Origin: Terriglobia bacterium
GTDB taxonomy: Bacteria; Acidobacteriota; Terriglobia; Terriglobales; SCQP01
Assembly (NCBI GenBank): GCA_021323595.1
Contig: JAJPKR010000061.1
Coordinates: forward strand, 1 to 64,000
Direction of reading: 5' to 3'
Length of the DNA stretch: 64,000 nt
The position numbers and the translations under genes are program-made. Within the stretch, counting starts at the first letter, position 1; every line of letters starts with the position of its first letter. Below the pieces are notes generated by a model, which made no database searches, was not told where the DNA came from, and saw nothing but the letters and a program-made list of their open reading frames with translations. Of the stretch, positions 48,502 to 58,327 are shown piece by piece.

Positions 48502-51006
48502 TCAGCGCTTGAGGATCGTGTCATAGGGATCGATCGCAATCTCGGGCAAGGCGCCCGGGGCGGGGCCGGACGCGAGCGCGAAGGCGAACGAGGTGTTCGC
48601 GCCCTGAGCGATGACCGTGCCCAGGTAGGCCAGGTGATCGGGAGCTAGCCGCACATACAGGGGCACGGGCATGAGAAAGTCCTCCGGGACTTTCTCTTGC
48701 TGCAGCGTCCCGCCGATTTCACGGCCCCCGGAGGCGGCCTGGATCCAGTGTTCATGCGCGACGGCATAACGGGGAATGGCCGTCCATTGCAGCCATTCGC
48801 GGAAGAACCAGTCGAGACTGCCGTCCTGAGTCAAGTCGAGCCGTTGCGGCCAATGGCGCTCGGCAATGCGTTCGAAGTCGCTGGTGGAGGGAGAACGGCC
48901 GGAGTACGTCCGCACGAAGTCGCGGAGCAAGGCGAAGAAGCGGCCGTCGCGCGGGTCCGGCGCCGGGCCGGCCACGAGCGGCGCGGCGGCCGCCGGCGCG
49001 CCCAAGGCCAACGGGCCGCGCAGCATCTCCCGCATCATGTGCAGAAACCAAGCGCCCTTGTCGTAGGTGATCACGTCATAGGCGTTGGGAAACCGGCCGG
49101 AGTTGAGGCGGATACCCAGCCAAATCGGACCCGCACCGGCGATTTCCTGGCCTTGGGCGTTTGAGCGCAGCAGCGCCTGCCGTTCCTCCTCCAAAGCTGC
49201 ATGCATGGCGGCTTCACCGCCGGGCTGGGCTTCGAGGTAGAGCAGCGACGAATAGGTCGCCAGCGCTTCCGCCAGCCATTGGTCATGGTAGTCGCGCCAG
49301 CCGACTTCATCGCCCCACCACTGGTGGGCGATCTCGTGCGGACGCATAAGCGGAAACAGCGAGCGGGCTTCGGCGGGCAGTTTCAAATCTTCCAGCTGCT
49401 GCGGCGAGAGGAAGCTATCCGTCGCCACGTACAGGAGCCCCGGCCAGCCCTGCCCCAAGCGCAAGGGCAGCTCGGTGACACTCAAGCGGGAATAGGGGAA
49501 CGGGCCAAATCGCCGCTCGTAAAACTCGATCGTGCGCGCGGTCTGTTGCGCGACGCCCTCCAACTGCGCCGGCGTCGGCGCCGGCGGGACCCCGCCAGCC
49601 GCCAGCCCGGGGTCGGACTCGGGCTTGGCGCCATAGACATGGACTGGAATCGGGCCTTGCGCCGAATTCGCCTGCGCGCTGGCTTCGGTGTAATCGCCCA
49701 GGCTGAATCCCGCCAGAACCAGCCGCTTGTCGCTCAGCCATCGCGACCGGCGATAGCCCGGCGCGGGCGGCGGAGCATCCGGCGGCGCCACCTGCGCACC
49801 GGTCGCGATCAGCGTCAGCTTACCGGGATAGGTAAACGTTAGGTCGTGGGTGGCGGGCAGACCCGGCCGATTCGGATACCAATCGGCGCGATCGGCAATG
49901 GCGAAGAGCCCGTGCGCGGCGGCGAAGATGATGCGGCCTTGGTAGCGAAATCTGAGCTGGTAATCCCGGCCGGCTTCGAGCGCCGCCGGACAGATTACCG
50001 CGATCACGGGACTGGCATTTTCAGGCGGAGCGAAATTCGGAGTTCCCGGCTCATGCAGGATGCCGAACTGGACGAAATCGAGGGGATGCCCGTCCCCATC
50101 CTGCACCGACTGCACAGTCAGGCCCCGGGCCAAATTGAAGGTCAGCACCTGATCGCCGCTGACGCGCGCGCGGAAGGCGGCGGTGGTGTCGCCCGCAAGC
50201 GCCATGTCAGCGGCGATATCCGTCTCCACGCGATAACCCTCCATCTCGATTTCTTGGTCATCCGGCGCGGGCGCCGGGCGGCCATTGCGCTCCGAACGCA
50301 TGGGGAAGCTAGCCCAAACATCCTCACGCCCGGGCTGCGCGGGGTCTTCGCCGCTGACCGCGATCTGCTCCGTCCGCGAGCGGTCCACCATCACTTCAAA
50401 CTGGCCCAAATGGATGCTCCCGATGCGGGCATAAAAATACGGCGTGCGGTCGTGGTTCAGCACCTCTGCCAGCACGCGAATCGCTTGCATTCGATCGAGG
50501 CTGGCGACCGTCGCCTGCCACCGCTCCACGAATTGCCGCCCCGCGGTGGCGGCGGGCAAGGCGGTCGCCAACTCGGCTTGGTTCAGGCGCAATGCGCCGT
50601 CGGTGAAACAAAAATACGCGCTTTGAAACTGCTCGTCGAGGATATCCGCGCCGGTGAAGTTGGCCATCGAGAGCCGGTCGGCGGCGTCCGGAGGCATCAC
50701 CAGGACTTCGCCTTGGCCCGAGAAGAGCGCCAGCCGCATATTGGGCGCGCCGACCACCGGCGCGCCCAGCGCGAGCGTGCCGTGCAGCAGCGAGATATGG
50801 ACGTCTTCGTCGTCAATATCCAAGCCATCGATGCGGTACACGCGATTCGCGTCCAGCCGCGCCGCCACGATCTCGTCGTAGCTGGCGGCGATGGCATGGA
50901 GGGACGGCGCGGGCGCGCTGCGAGACGCGTTTTGCGCCCGCGCCAGAACCCCGCCCAGCGCGGCGATCAACGCCAACCCGAGGCTAGCCCGCACGCTTGG
51001 CCGCAT
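48502..51006 (-). CDS. Exported M1-family-like aminopeptidase
   Basis: An 834-residue protein with a signal peptide (LGLALIAALGGVLARAQN). A long N-terminal beta-sandwich-rich part leads to the M1-type gluzincin domain with HEIAHQWWGDE (around residue 556) and a glutamate 18 residues on (DQWLAEALATY), so the zinc site is complete. The classical exopeptidase motif GAMEN is not evident, and the C-terminus has no ERAP1-like helical repeat. The order resembles acidobacterial and cytophagal M1-like peptidases. It probably degrades peptides in the periplasm. A possible operon with miaA. Confidence 0.88.
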   Translation of the reverse strand: MRPSVRASLGLALIAALGGVLARAQNASRSAPAPSLHAIAASYDEIVAARLDANRVYRIDGLDIDDEDVHISLLHGTLALGAPVVGAPNMRLALFSGQGEVLVMPPDAADRLSMANFTGADILDEQFQSAYFCFTDGALRLNQAELATALPAATAGRQFVERWQATVASLDRMQAIRVLAEVLNHDRTPYFYARIGSIHLGQFEVMVDRSRTEQIAVSGEDPAQPGREDVWASFPMRSERNGRPAPAPDDQEIEMEGYRVETDIAADMALAGDTTAAFRARVSGDQVLTFNLARGLTVQSVQDGDGHPLDFVQFGILHEPGTPNFAPPENASPVIAVICPAALEAGRDYQLRFRYQGRIIFAAAHGLFAIADRADWYPNRPGLPATHDLTFTYPGKLTLIATGAQVAPPDAPPPAPGYRRSRWLSDKRLVLAGFSLGDYTEASAQANSAQGPIPVHVYGAKPESDPGLAAGGVPPAPTPAQLEGVAQQTARTIEFYERRFGPFPYSRLSVTELPLRLGQGWPGLLYVATDSFLSPQQLEDLKLPAEARSLFPLMRPHEIAHQWWGDEVGWRDYHDQWLAEALATYSSLLYLEAQPGGEAAMHAALEEERQALLRSNAQGQEIAGAGPIWLGIRLNSGRFPNAYDVITYDKGAWFLHMMREMLRGPLALGAPAAAAPLVAGPAPDPRDGRFFALLRDFVRTYSGRSPSTSDFERIAERHWPQRLDLTQDGSLDWFFREWLQWTAIPRYAVAHEHWIQAASGGREIGGTLQQEKVPEDFLMPVPLYVRLAPDHLAYLGTVIAQGANTSFAFALASGPAPGALPEIAIDPYDTILKR

Positions 51007-51239
51007 GAGCTTAGTTTAGGCCGGTGGCGCACAACCTCTGCGCAAACGGCCGCGGGCAACGCCGGAGCAGGCGGCTGCGCGGGCCAAAGGCGTTCAGGGA
51101 CCGGCCGGCGGCTTCCGCGACGCAGAGCGGCGCTCGTGCCGGACGGCTGCAGGCGAGCCGGGCCCGATCGCACCGGTTGCCGGCGGCATCGCCTGGCCGC
51201 CAGGCTCAGCGCCCGCTTACGCCCCAGCTATACTGACGC

Positions 51240-52103
51240 GTGACATCGCCTGCGGCGGCAACCGACCCGCTGACGCCTTGGCGCGTGGCGGCGATCAGCT
51301 TTCTCAATACCGCGCCCTTACTCAGGGGCCTGGAAAACGAAGCCGGCTTGCGTCTGCAATCCATGCTGCCCGCGCAATGCGCCGAGGCCCTGCGGGCGGG
51401 AACGGCGGATATCGGGATCATCCCGGTGATCGAGATGGCGCGAATCCCCGGGCTGGTGGCGCTGCCGGAGATCGCCATCGCCGCCCGCAGCGAGGTGCGC
51501 AGCATCTTGCTGATCAGCCGCTGCCCACCCGCCCGGATTCGCCGCCTTTGCCTGGACCCAGCGTCGCGAACCTCGGCCGCTCTCGTGCAGATCCTGCTGC
51601 GCCGCCGCTTTGGGGCCGAGTTTTCGATCGAGCCACCGACGCCCGATTGGCAAGCGATGCTCGCCCGCGCCGATGGCGGCCTGCTGATCGGCGACCCCGC
51701 GCTGCAAGTGAGCGTCAGCGGCGCGGCTGCCGCCGCCGGGTTCGAGACCCGAGACCTGGCCGCGGAATGGCATCGCTGGACCGGCTTGCCGTTTGTCTTC
51801 GCCTTGTGGGCGGTGCGGCAGGAGCGGCTCGAGCGCGGCGGTCCCGGCGAGGGGCAATGGCTCGCCGCGCGGTTTCTGCGGGCGAAGCGGGAGGGCCTGG
51901 CTCACCTCGATGAGCTGGTGGCGCAATGGGCGCCGCGCCTGGGGCTCGCGCCGGCGGAGATTCGCCGCTACCTCGAAGTGGACGTGGAGTTCGATTTCAC
52001 GCCCGAGCATCGGCAGGGTTTGGCGCGTTTCTTCCAGTTGGCGGCGGAAATGGGCCTGATCGCCTCGCCGCGGCTGCCGAACTTGCTAAGCTGGCGCCCA
52101 TGA
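51240..52103 (+). CDS. mqnA: Menaquinone biosynthesis enzyme MqnA (chorismate dehydratase)
   Basis: A 287-residue protein of the periplasmic-binding-protein-like MqnA/MqnD fold, which in the futalosine pathway converts chorismate to 3-[(1-carboxyvinyl)oxy]benzoate. Family blocks: RVAAISFLNTAPLLRGLE, LPAQCAEALRAGTADIGIIPVIEMARIPGL, RSILLISR, LLIGDPAL, DLAAEWHRWTGLPFVFALWAVR and YLEVDVEFDFTPEHRQGLARFFQLA. GTG start. The stop overlaps the ruvA start (ATGA). Its presence implies the alternative menaquinone route; other mqn genes are not in the window. Confidence 0.93.
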   Translation: MTSPAAATDPLTPWRVAAISFLNTAPLLRGLENEAGLRLQSMLPAQCAEALRAGTADIGIIPVIEMARIPGLVALPEIAIAARSEVRSILLISRCPPARIRRLCLDPASRTSAALVQILLRRRFGAEFSIEPPTPDWQAMLARADGGLLIGDPALQVSVSGAAAAAGFETRDLAAEWHRWTGLPFVFALWAVRQERLERGGPGEGQWLAARFLRAKREGLAHLDELVAQWAPRLGLAPAEIRRYLEVDVEFDFTPEHRQGLARFFQLAAEMGLIASPRLPNLLSWRP

Positions 52104-52693
52104 TCGCTTACTTGACAGGGCAAATCCGCGAGCGCGCCCCGGGCCGGGTCGTGCTCGACGTGCATGGCGTCGGCTACGAGCTCTTCATTCCGGTCAGCAC
52201 CTTCAGTCAACTGCCGGCCGCGGGCCAATCCGCGTCGCTTTATGTCCACACGCACGTTCGCGAAGATGCCTTGCAGCTGTATGCCTTCGCCACCGCGCTC
52301 GAACGATCGCTCTTCGAAAAGCTGATCTCGGTGAGCAATGTCGGGCCGAAGCTGGCGCTGGCGGTGCTTTCCGGACTTTCCGCGCCGGAGCTGGCGGCAG
52401 CGATCACGGGCTCGGATCTGGCGCGACTCACGGCCGTTCCGGGCATCGGCAAGAAGACCGCCGAACGCATCTGCGTCGAGTTGCGCGACAAGCTGGCGGA
52501 GTTGCCGCTCGGGCCGGTGACCGCCGCGCCCGCGCCGCCCCCCGCCTCCGAGGAGGTCCTTTCGGCGCTCGTCAACCTTGGCTATTCGCGCTTCTTGGCG
52601 GAAAAGGCCCTGGCCAAGGCCGCCGGGCAAGCCACCGGCGCTGGTTTCGAAGAGCTCTTCAAGCGCTGCTTGCAGGCGATCGGTGGCGCTTAG
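52100..52693 (+). CDS. ruvA: Holliday junction branch migration protein RuvA
   Basis: A 197-residue subunit that tetramerises on Holliday junctions and loads the RuvB motor. Domain I is MIAYLTGQIRERAPGRVVLDVHGVGYELFIP. Domain II has two helix-hairpin-helix motifs (LISVSNVGPKLALAVLSGL and LTAVPGIGKKTAERICVEL). A linker leads to domain III (VLSALVNLGYSRFLAEKALAKAA), which contacts RuvB. Full length. Translationally coupled to mqnA by an ATGA overlap; ruvB and ruvC are not adjacent. Confidence 0.97.
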   Translation: MIAYLTGQIRERAPGRVVLDVHGVGYELFIPVSTFSQLPAAGQSASLYVHTHVREDALQLYAFATALERSLFEKLISVSNVGPKLALAVLSGLSAPELAAAITGSDLARLTAVPGIGKKTAERICVELRDKLAELPLGPVTAAPAPPPASEEVLSALVNLGYSRFLAEKALAKAAGQATGAGFEELFKRCLQAIGGA

Positions 52694-52751
52694 CGGGCCC
52701 GGACCCTGGTGACGGCTGGATAAAGCGCGGCATGGGTTGGGCAATCGCGCG

Positions 52752-53600
52752 TCACGACCGGGGCGCGAGGCGGCGGCGAAACGGGCTGCCGCCGGTGACC
52801 TGGCCATAGTTGAGCATGCTGACGATCACGACGCCGCCGGCAATATTGCCCAGCACGGCGGGCAAGAGCCAGCCGAGGTAGGCCGAAATCGGCACTGCGT
52901 TCGCCACCACGGCCGAAAGGATCTCGGCGCTGCTCGCCACGCAGTGGACGAAACTGCCGAGGCCGATCAAGAACGTCAGCATCCAGGTGACAAGGATTTG
53001 GCCCGTGGTCCAATGGCTGGCGCTGACCATCCATGCCACCAACGCCATCAGCCACCCCCCGATGACCCCGCTCCAAAAGACATCCGTAGGCGCGAGCGCC
53101 GTGGCATGCTGCCCGATCTCGGCCAGCGCGCCGCGAACGGGCGGCGGCACCGCCCCGGAGTCGATGATCAAGAACGCAAACAAGAGCGCGCCCGCCAGAT
53201 TCGCGGCGAGGATGAGCCCCCAAAACCACAGCAGCCGTTTGAGGTGGCCGCGCTCGGCGAGCGCCAGAACGACGGGATAGAGCGTGTTTTCGGTAAAGAA
53301 TTGCGCGCGGCCGATAATCACCGCGATGAAGCCAAGCGGGTACGCCGCGGCGACCAAAATGGCTTTGCCGGCGCCGGCATAGTAGGTTTCCATCAGGGCG
53401 ACGGCCAAAGCGCTGAGGCCGATGGTCAAGCCGCCGGCCAGCGCTGAAAGCCCCAGGCCTAATGGCGGCCGGAGCAATTCGTCGCGGGCGGTATCGCAGA
53501 CCGCAATCAGAATCTCGCGTGCGCTCAGCCGCTGCGTCTCTTGCGCGACTTCCGATAATCCGCTTTCATCGGGCGGTTTCGGCGGTTGCTTCTCTTCCAT
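52752..53600 (-). CDS. Formate/nitrite transporter (FNT) family channel
   Basis: A 282-residue inner-membrane protein with about six TMs (LGLGLSALAGGLTIGLSALAVALM, ILVAAAYPLGFIAVIIG, LWFWGLILAANLAGALLFAFLII and later ones). RAQFFTENTLYPVVLAL matches the family loop with T-E-N, and HCVASSAEI a conserved turn. The variant is closer to YfdC-like members than to FocA, so its anion is uncertain. A charged cytoplasmic N-terminal tail precedes TM1. It converges with ruvA and is divergent from the lipid kinase gene. Confidence 0.9.
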   Translation of the reverse strand: MEEKQPPKPPDESGLSEVAQETQRLSAREILIAVCDTARDELLRPPLGLGLSALAGGLTIGLSALAVALMETYYAGAGKAILVAAAYPLGFIAVIIGRAQFFTENTLYPVVLALAERGHLKRLLWFWGLILAANLAGALLFAFLIIDSGAVPPPVRGALAEIGQHATALAPTDVFWSGVIGGWLMALVAWMVSASHWTTGQILVTWMLTFLIGLGSFVHCVASSAEILSAVVANAVPISAYLGWLLPAVLGNIAGGVVIVSMLNYGQVTGGSPFRRRLAPRS

Positions 53601-53665
53601 GCCGCTTGGCGGGCGGGGGTGTTGCGCCCGCGCTTTGCTAAGATGCGCCGAGCGCTTCTCCGTCC

Positions 53666-54541
53666 ATGCGTGCCGTCCTGATCTTCAATCCCACGGCGGG
53701 CCGGGCCCGTCCCGCCACGCTCGCCCGAGCCGCGGAGCGCTGGCGGGCGGCGGGCTGGCAGGTCGAGACTCTGGCGACCGACGCGGCGACCGGCGCGCGC
53801 GGGGCCACTCGCGAGGCGCTGGCGCGCGGGGTGGAGCTGCTGGCGGCTTGCGGCGGCGATGGCACGCTGGCGGAAATCGCGAACGAGGTCGTTGCGCATG
53901 GCCTGAAAGCGGCCACCGCGATCACCGCGTTGCCCTTCGGCACCGCCAATGTGTTCGCGCGCGACCTGGGCTTGCCGCTCGCGCCGGAAGCGGCCGCGCG
54001 CGCCTTGCTGGCGGGAAGGCCCCAGGCCTTCCCGCTCGGCCGGGCGCGGTTCGGCGGCGGGCGGGAGCGCCATTTCGTTTGTTTCGCCAGTTGCGGCTTC
54101 GACGCGCTGATCATCCATCGCGTCACCCGGGCCGCGAAGCGGCGCTGGGGGGTGGCGGCGTTCGTGCTCGAAGCCGTGCGGCAACTGCCCGGCTACGCCT
54201 TTCCGCCGCTTCCCGTCAGCAACGGCGCCGGGCAAGCCGAGGCGAACCTGGCGCTGTGCACCTTGACGCGGCATTACGCCGGGCCCTTTGCGCTGTATCC
54301 GCGGAGCTGGGCGCGGCAGCCGTATCTGATCACCTGCCGCGGCGGCGCGGCGCGCATGGCTTTGCAATTGGTGGCGTTCTTGGCCGGCGCCGTGCAGGCC
54401 GCTCCCGGAGTCCGCGCCGCGCCTGTGAAGCAACTGCAGATTGGAGGCGCCGCGCCCGTGCAACTCGACGGCGAGCCCGCCGGCTTCGCACCCGTGGAGA
54501 TCGAAATCGAGCCTGCGGCTCTGCGTGTATGGGCGCCCTAA
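53666..54541 (+). CDS. Diacylglycerol kinase-family lipid kinase
   Basis: A 291-residue lipid/sphingosine-type kinase. The nucleotide region is VLIFNPTAGRARP, and the catalytic motif AACGGDGTLAEIANEV (about 62-77) is followed by ALPFGTANVFARDL and a beta-rich C-terminal domain (IGGAAPVQLDGEPAG, containing the DGE catalytic-base motif). It phosphorylates a membrane lipid such as diacylglycerol. Its TAA stop overlaps the convergent phosphatase stop by 3 bases. Start ATG has no strong ribosome-binding site. Confidence 0.91.
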   Translation: MRAVLIFNPTAGRARPATLARAAERWRAAGWQVETLATDAATGARGATREALARGVELLAACGGDGTLAEIANEVVAHGLKAATAITALPFGTANVFARDLGLPLAPEAAARALLAGRPQAFPLGRARFGGGRERHFVCFASCGFDALIIHRVTRAAKRRWGVAAFVLEAVRQLPGYAFPPLPVSNGAGQAEANLALCTLTRHYAGPFALYPRSWARQPYLITCRGGAARMALQLVAFLAGAVQAAPGVRAAPVKQLQIGGAAPVQLDGEPAGFAPVEIEIEPAALRVWAP

Positions 54542-56178
54542 TGGGCCGCGGCGCGCGCGGCTTTCACCGGCCGCAGGCGGGCAACGGCATTGAGTTGATC
54601 GCTGCGCCAGGGAATTCCGATCAGGCGCGCCAGCGTCGGCGCCAGGTCAATGACATGCACCGGCCGCGCGACAGAGCGCGGCCGCACGCCGAACCCGGCG
54701 ATCAGAAACGGAACGTGAGTGTCGTAGTCGTACGGCGTCCCGTGCGAGGTTGGATACGGCCCGTCCGCCGCGGGTTTGGCGGCGGAAATCAAGACCCAGC
54801 GGTCGGGGACGAAATACATATCGCCGCTCCGGCCGGGGAAGTAGCTGTTGCGAAGGAAAGGGCGGATCCACGCCGGTGCGGCGGCGATCGCCGCGCCGTC
54901 ATAGAAGCCCGCGATGCCATCCACATGAACGGCCGCCAGCGCGTGCTGCGCCGCAGCCAGCGGAATATGCCGCGCCGCCAGCTGCGCGCGATCGAACCAA
55001 ATCTGATCGTCGCCGATCATGGCGAACCAGCGCGTGCCGGCGGGCTGATGCAGCGCGGCATCCAGCCCTTGCGCGGCTTGCTCGCGCAGGCGCCGCGGCG
55101 AAAGGCGGCGCGCGGCCGGATCATGGCGCAGCGCCCGCTCCTCCTCCGGCGCCGGCTGGACGCCGTGATCGGCGGAGAGAGCCCAGAGCACCGTCCCCGC
55201 GCCCAAGCGGGCGTTCACGAAATCCACCAGCTTGCCGAGGGTGCGGTCGAGCCGAAGCTGTTCGTCGGCGATCTCGGCGCTGTCGGGACCGTAGGCATGG
55301 CCCACGAGGTCGTTCGAGGAAAAGCTGATCGCCAATAAATCGGGGGCCGCGCCCGCGCCCAGGCGGTTGGCGGTGATCAACGCCTCGGCGAAACGCTCAA
55401 GCAACTCGTCGCCAAAGGGCGAAGCGAAGACGGCTTGGTACAGCGCCGGACCCGGCGCGGCGGGCAGGGCATGGGGAAAACGCCCGCGATCGGGACCGTA
55501 GGCGGGCGAGGCCGGGCCCAGCAGCAAGGTCCACGAGCGGCCGGCATAGGCGTCGGCGGGATGGGAAGCGTCGAACTGGAGCACCCAGCCGGGCAGCGTA
55601 TCGAAGTAATACCGGCTGGAGATGAAATTGCCGTCGCGCGCCGAAAACCAAAACGCGCCTCCGGCCGGATGCTTGCCGCCGAGCATGATCGCCGCGCGAT
55701 CCTTGAGCGAGATCGAAAACACGCGGGCTCCCGGCAGCGCCGCTTCCAACTGATCGCCGAAGCCGACGCCGGCGAAGCTGCGCGGCGAAACGCCGGGGCC
55801 GGTGTCGCCGGCGGGATCGAGCAAAGGAGAAGCGGGATCGGCGACGCAGTAGAGGGCGCGGCCGCTCGCCGCGTCGTACCAATCGTTGCCGACGATGCCG
55901 GTGTGCGCGGGATCGCGGCCGCTCAGAAGGATCGAATGTCCCGGACAGGTTTCCGTGGGAATGTGGCGATAGTGAGCGTCGGTAAAATCGGCGCCCTCGG
56001 TCGCGAGGTAATGCAAGCCGCCGGTTTCATAGCGCGCGAAACGCGGCAAATAGTCGTAGCGCATCTGGTCCACGGCGATGACGACGATCAGCCGCGGACG
56101 CGGCGGCGCCTGCGCCGCAGCCAGCGTCATCGCGGCCAGCGCCGCGAGCGCGCACCACTGCCCACGCCATCGAAGCAT
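54538..56178 (-). CDS. Exported alkaline-phosphatase-superfamily phosphatase, PafA-like
   Basis: About 546 residues. The signal peptide (LAALAAMTLAAAQA) precedes LIVVIAVDQMRYDYLPRFARYETGGLHYLATEGADFTDAHYRHIPTETCPGHSILLSGRDPAHTGIVGNDWYD, which contains the first metal aspartate and the nucleophile Thr of TETCPGH. Later ligands appear in SSNDLVGHAYGPDS, LSADHGV and DYDTHVPFLIAG. The order and size resemble PafA-type single-domain phosphatases of Bacteroidetes. It likely releases phosphate outside the cell. ATG at 56178 was chosen; upstream codons belong to the regulator gene on the same strand, 25 bases away. Confidence 0.9.
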   Translation of the reverse strand: MLRWRGQWCALAALAAMTLAAAQAPPRPRLIVVIAVDQMRYDYLPRFARYETGGLHYLATEGADFTDAHYRHIPTETCPGHSILLSGRDPAHTGIVGNDWYDAASGRALYCVADPASPLLDPAGDTGPGVSPRSFAGVGFGDQLEAALPGARVFSISLKDRAAIMLGGKHPAGGAFWFSARDGNFISSRYYFDTLPGWVLQFDASHPADAYAGRSWTLLLGPASPAYGPDRGRFPHALPAAPGPALYQAVFASPFGDELLERFAEALITANRLGAGAAPDLLAISFSSNDLVGHAYGPDSAEIADEQLRLDRTLGKLVDFVNARLGAGTVLWALSADHGVQPAPEEERALRHDPAARRLSPRRLREQAAQGLDAALHQPAGTRWFAMIGDDQIWFDRAQLAARHIPLAAAQHALAAVHVDGIAGFYDGAAIAAAPAWIRPFLRNSYFPGRSGDMYFVPDRWVLISAAKPAADGPYPTSHGTPYDYDTHVPFLIAGFGVRPRSVARPVHVIDLAPTLARLIGIPWRSDQLNAVARLRPVKAARAAAH

Positions 56179-56203
56179 GCGGCCAGGGTAGCACTTCACG
56201 CGC

Positions 56204-58327
56204 TCAGCGCGGGGCGCTCCAGTCCAAGCGATAGATCGCGCGGTGCCCGACATCACGCAGGACCAGCGGCGAACCGTCCGGGGCGAAACCGCTCCAGGGT
56301 CCGAGCAGACCGGCGGCCGGGAACCGGCGCAGGCTCGCGACCTCTTCCGCCACCGGGCCGCCGGCGCTTGGCGCCAGCGCCTCGGCGACGGCCGGGAGGA
56401 AACGCAGGCGAAAGATTCCGGACTGCGCTTGCAGGAAGGTATTGAAGTAGATGTAGCGGCCGTCGGGAGACCAGCGCGGATCGTTGACCGATCGCGCGTA
56501 CACGATGCGCCATAGCCGCCGGCGGAAGGAAAAAACAGCGATGCCCCGCCCCGGCGAGCGCGCCAATAGAAAGCGTCCATCCGGCGACCATTGCAGGCTG
56601 TCCATGCCCTCCGCAGCGGGCAGGAATTCGATGCGGCGGCGGTTCAGGTCGAGAATGGCGACGCGCGGCGGGTCACTGCCGTGCCAGTCGCGATAGGTGA
56701 AGGCGAGGCGCTGCCCATCCGGCGCCCAGACGGGATCACTCGCGTCCACCTCCGGAGGCGTGACCTCGCTGATCGGACCGCCGTCGCGAGCGACGACGGC
56801 GATCCGCCACGGGCCTTCGCGGCGGGCAATGGTAAAGGCGAGCCGGTCGCCACGCGGGGACCATTGCGGCCGGAGATGGCGCTCGCCCTGGGCGCCGAGC
56901 TGCAGGCGGCTGCCGCCGCGCAGATCGAGGCGCCACAGCTCGCCGCCGGGATAAGAGACGCAGGCGGCCCAGCGACCGTCCCGTGAAAACGTCACCTGCT
57001 CCAGGGAAGCGCCTCCCCAAAAAGGCTCCAGGCGCTTGGCCTTGAGGTCGTAGCGGAGGAGCTCACCGCGCTGGAAGTAGCCGATGGCGAAGAGATGGCG
57101 CCCGTCGCGACTGACAATCGGGCGCAGCAAGGAGACCGGGCCGGTGGTCAGGCGCACCGGCTCCTCCGACCGGCGCCGCCAAAAGGCGCCGCGTTCGCGC
57201 CGCACCCAGAGGCCACCAGCAGAGGCTTGCGGCGCAAACACGAAATAGCGGCCGTCCGGCGTCCAATCCCCACTCCACGACCCGGGCAGCGCCGCGGCTG
57301 GAAGCGGCGCGAGAACCGGCCGCAGCCGCCCGTTGGCGACGTCGACGTCCTCGAGTTCGCTGACGCGCGAGTCCGGGTCGAGCAGCGTCACGCGCACGAA
57401 GCGCCCGTCGGGCGACCAGCGCGGATCATAGGGCAGGCCCGGCGTATGCGCGAGCAGCCGCCGCGCCGAGCCGTTGCCGCCGGCGAGATAGACGGCACTG
57501 GCGAACGTGTACGCCAGTTTCTTGCCGTCGCGCGACCAAGCGGCGTCCCGCGCTTCGATATTGCCCATGCGGCGGGGCGAGCCACCCTGGAGGGGAACGG
57601 ACCACAACGGAAGATGGCCGCCTTCGCGGACGTGAACCAGCAAGAGCGCGCCGTCCGGCGAAATATCCAAGAGGTCCACCCGCGCCGCATCCCACGGCAA
57701 AGGCACGGGCGAAATCCTGCCGCCGCCCACCGGCACCCGCGCCAGCGTGAGCCGGCCGCCGGTTTCTTCGATGAAATAGACGCTGGCCCCGTCGGTAACG
57801 ATCTGCCGCTCGCCCGGGATGCTGGCCGGCTGCGTCAAGTTCACCATTTCGGTGACTTTCGGCTCGCGATACGCGGGTCGAAACAGATACGCAAGAAGCA
57901 GCAGCGCCATGGCCGCCGCCACGGTCAGAACCGGCCACATCCGGCGCGCGGCAGGTTTGGCCGCGGCGGCGTTCGCGGCGGAGCGCGCGGCGACGGGGGC
58001 GATAAAACGATAGCCGCGGCGCGGCACCGTCGCGATGAAGCGTGGATTGGCGGGCGAATCGTGCAAGGCGCGCCGCAGACGCTTGATGGCGGCGTTCAGA
58101 CTCGCGTCGAAATCAACGAATGTATCCGAGGGCCACAACGCCTGGCGAAGCAGCTCGCGGGTGACCAACTCGCCCGGCGCGGCGAGGAGGAGACGCAAGA
58201 TTTCGAACGGCTGCTGCTGGATCGGGATGCGCAGACCGGAGCGGAACAGTTCGCCGTTCGACAGATCGACGTCGAAGACGCCGAAGCGCAGCCATTGATG
58301 GACTTTCTGCCCTTGCGCGGACCCCAT
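56204..58327 (-). CDS. Winged-helix transcriptional regulator with TM anchor and WD40-like PD40 propeller (CadC-type)
   Basis: A 707-residue one-component membrane regulator. The N-terminal OmpR/CadC-type winged helix (about 12-108: FGVFDVDLSNGELFRSGLRIPIQQQPFEILRLLLAAPGELVTRELLRQALW, SLNAAIKRLRRAL, TVPRRGYRFIAPV) is followed by a TM (VLTVAAAMALLLLAYLF, about 133-149). Then comes a large propeller with many PD40/TolB-like repeats (SPDGALLLVHV, WSPDGRFVRVT, DGRYFVFAPQA, WSPRGDRLAFT, APDGQRLAFTYRD, WSPDGRYIYFN). It presumably senses something in the periplasm and regulates DNA inside. The phosphatase gene follows after 25 bases, the natural first candidate target. Confidence 0.9.
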   Translation of the reverse strand: MGSAQGQKVHQWLRFGVFDVDLSNGELFRSGLRIPIQQQPFEILRLLLAAPGELVTRELLRQALWPSDTFVDFDASLNAAIKRLRRALHDSPANPRFIATVPRRGYRFIAPVAARSAANAAAAKPAARRMWPVLTVAAAMALLLLAYLFRPAYREPKVTEMVNLTQPASIPGERQIVTDGASVYFIEETGGRLTLARVPVGGGRISPVPLPWDAARVDLLDISPDGALLLVHVREGGHLPLWSVPLQGGSPRRMGNIEARDAAWSRDGKKLAYTFASAVYLAGGNGSARRLLAHTPGLPYDPRWSPDGRFVRVTLLDPDSRVSELEDVDVANGRLRPVLAPLPAAALPGSWSGDWTPDGRYFVFAPQASAGGLWVRRERGAFWRRRSEEPVRLTTGPVSLLRPIVSRDGRHLFAIGYFQRGELLRYDLKAKRLEPFWGGASLEQVTFSRDGRWAACVSYPGGELWRLDLRGGSRLQLGAQGERHLRPQWSPRGDRLAFTIARREGPWRIAVVARDGGPISEVTPPEVDASDPVWAPDGQRLAFTYRDWHGSDPPRVAILDLNRRRIEFLPAAEGMDSLQWSPDGRFLLARSPGRGIAVFSFRRRLWRIVYARSVNDPRWSPDGRYIYFNTFLQAQSGIFRLRFLPAVAEALAPSAGGPVAEEVASLRRFPAAGLLGPWSGFAPDGSPLVLRDVGHRAIYRLDWSAPR

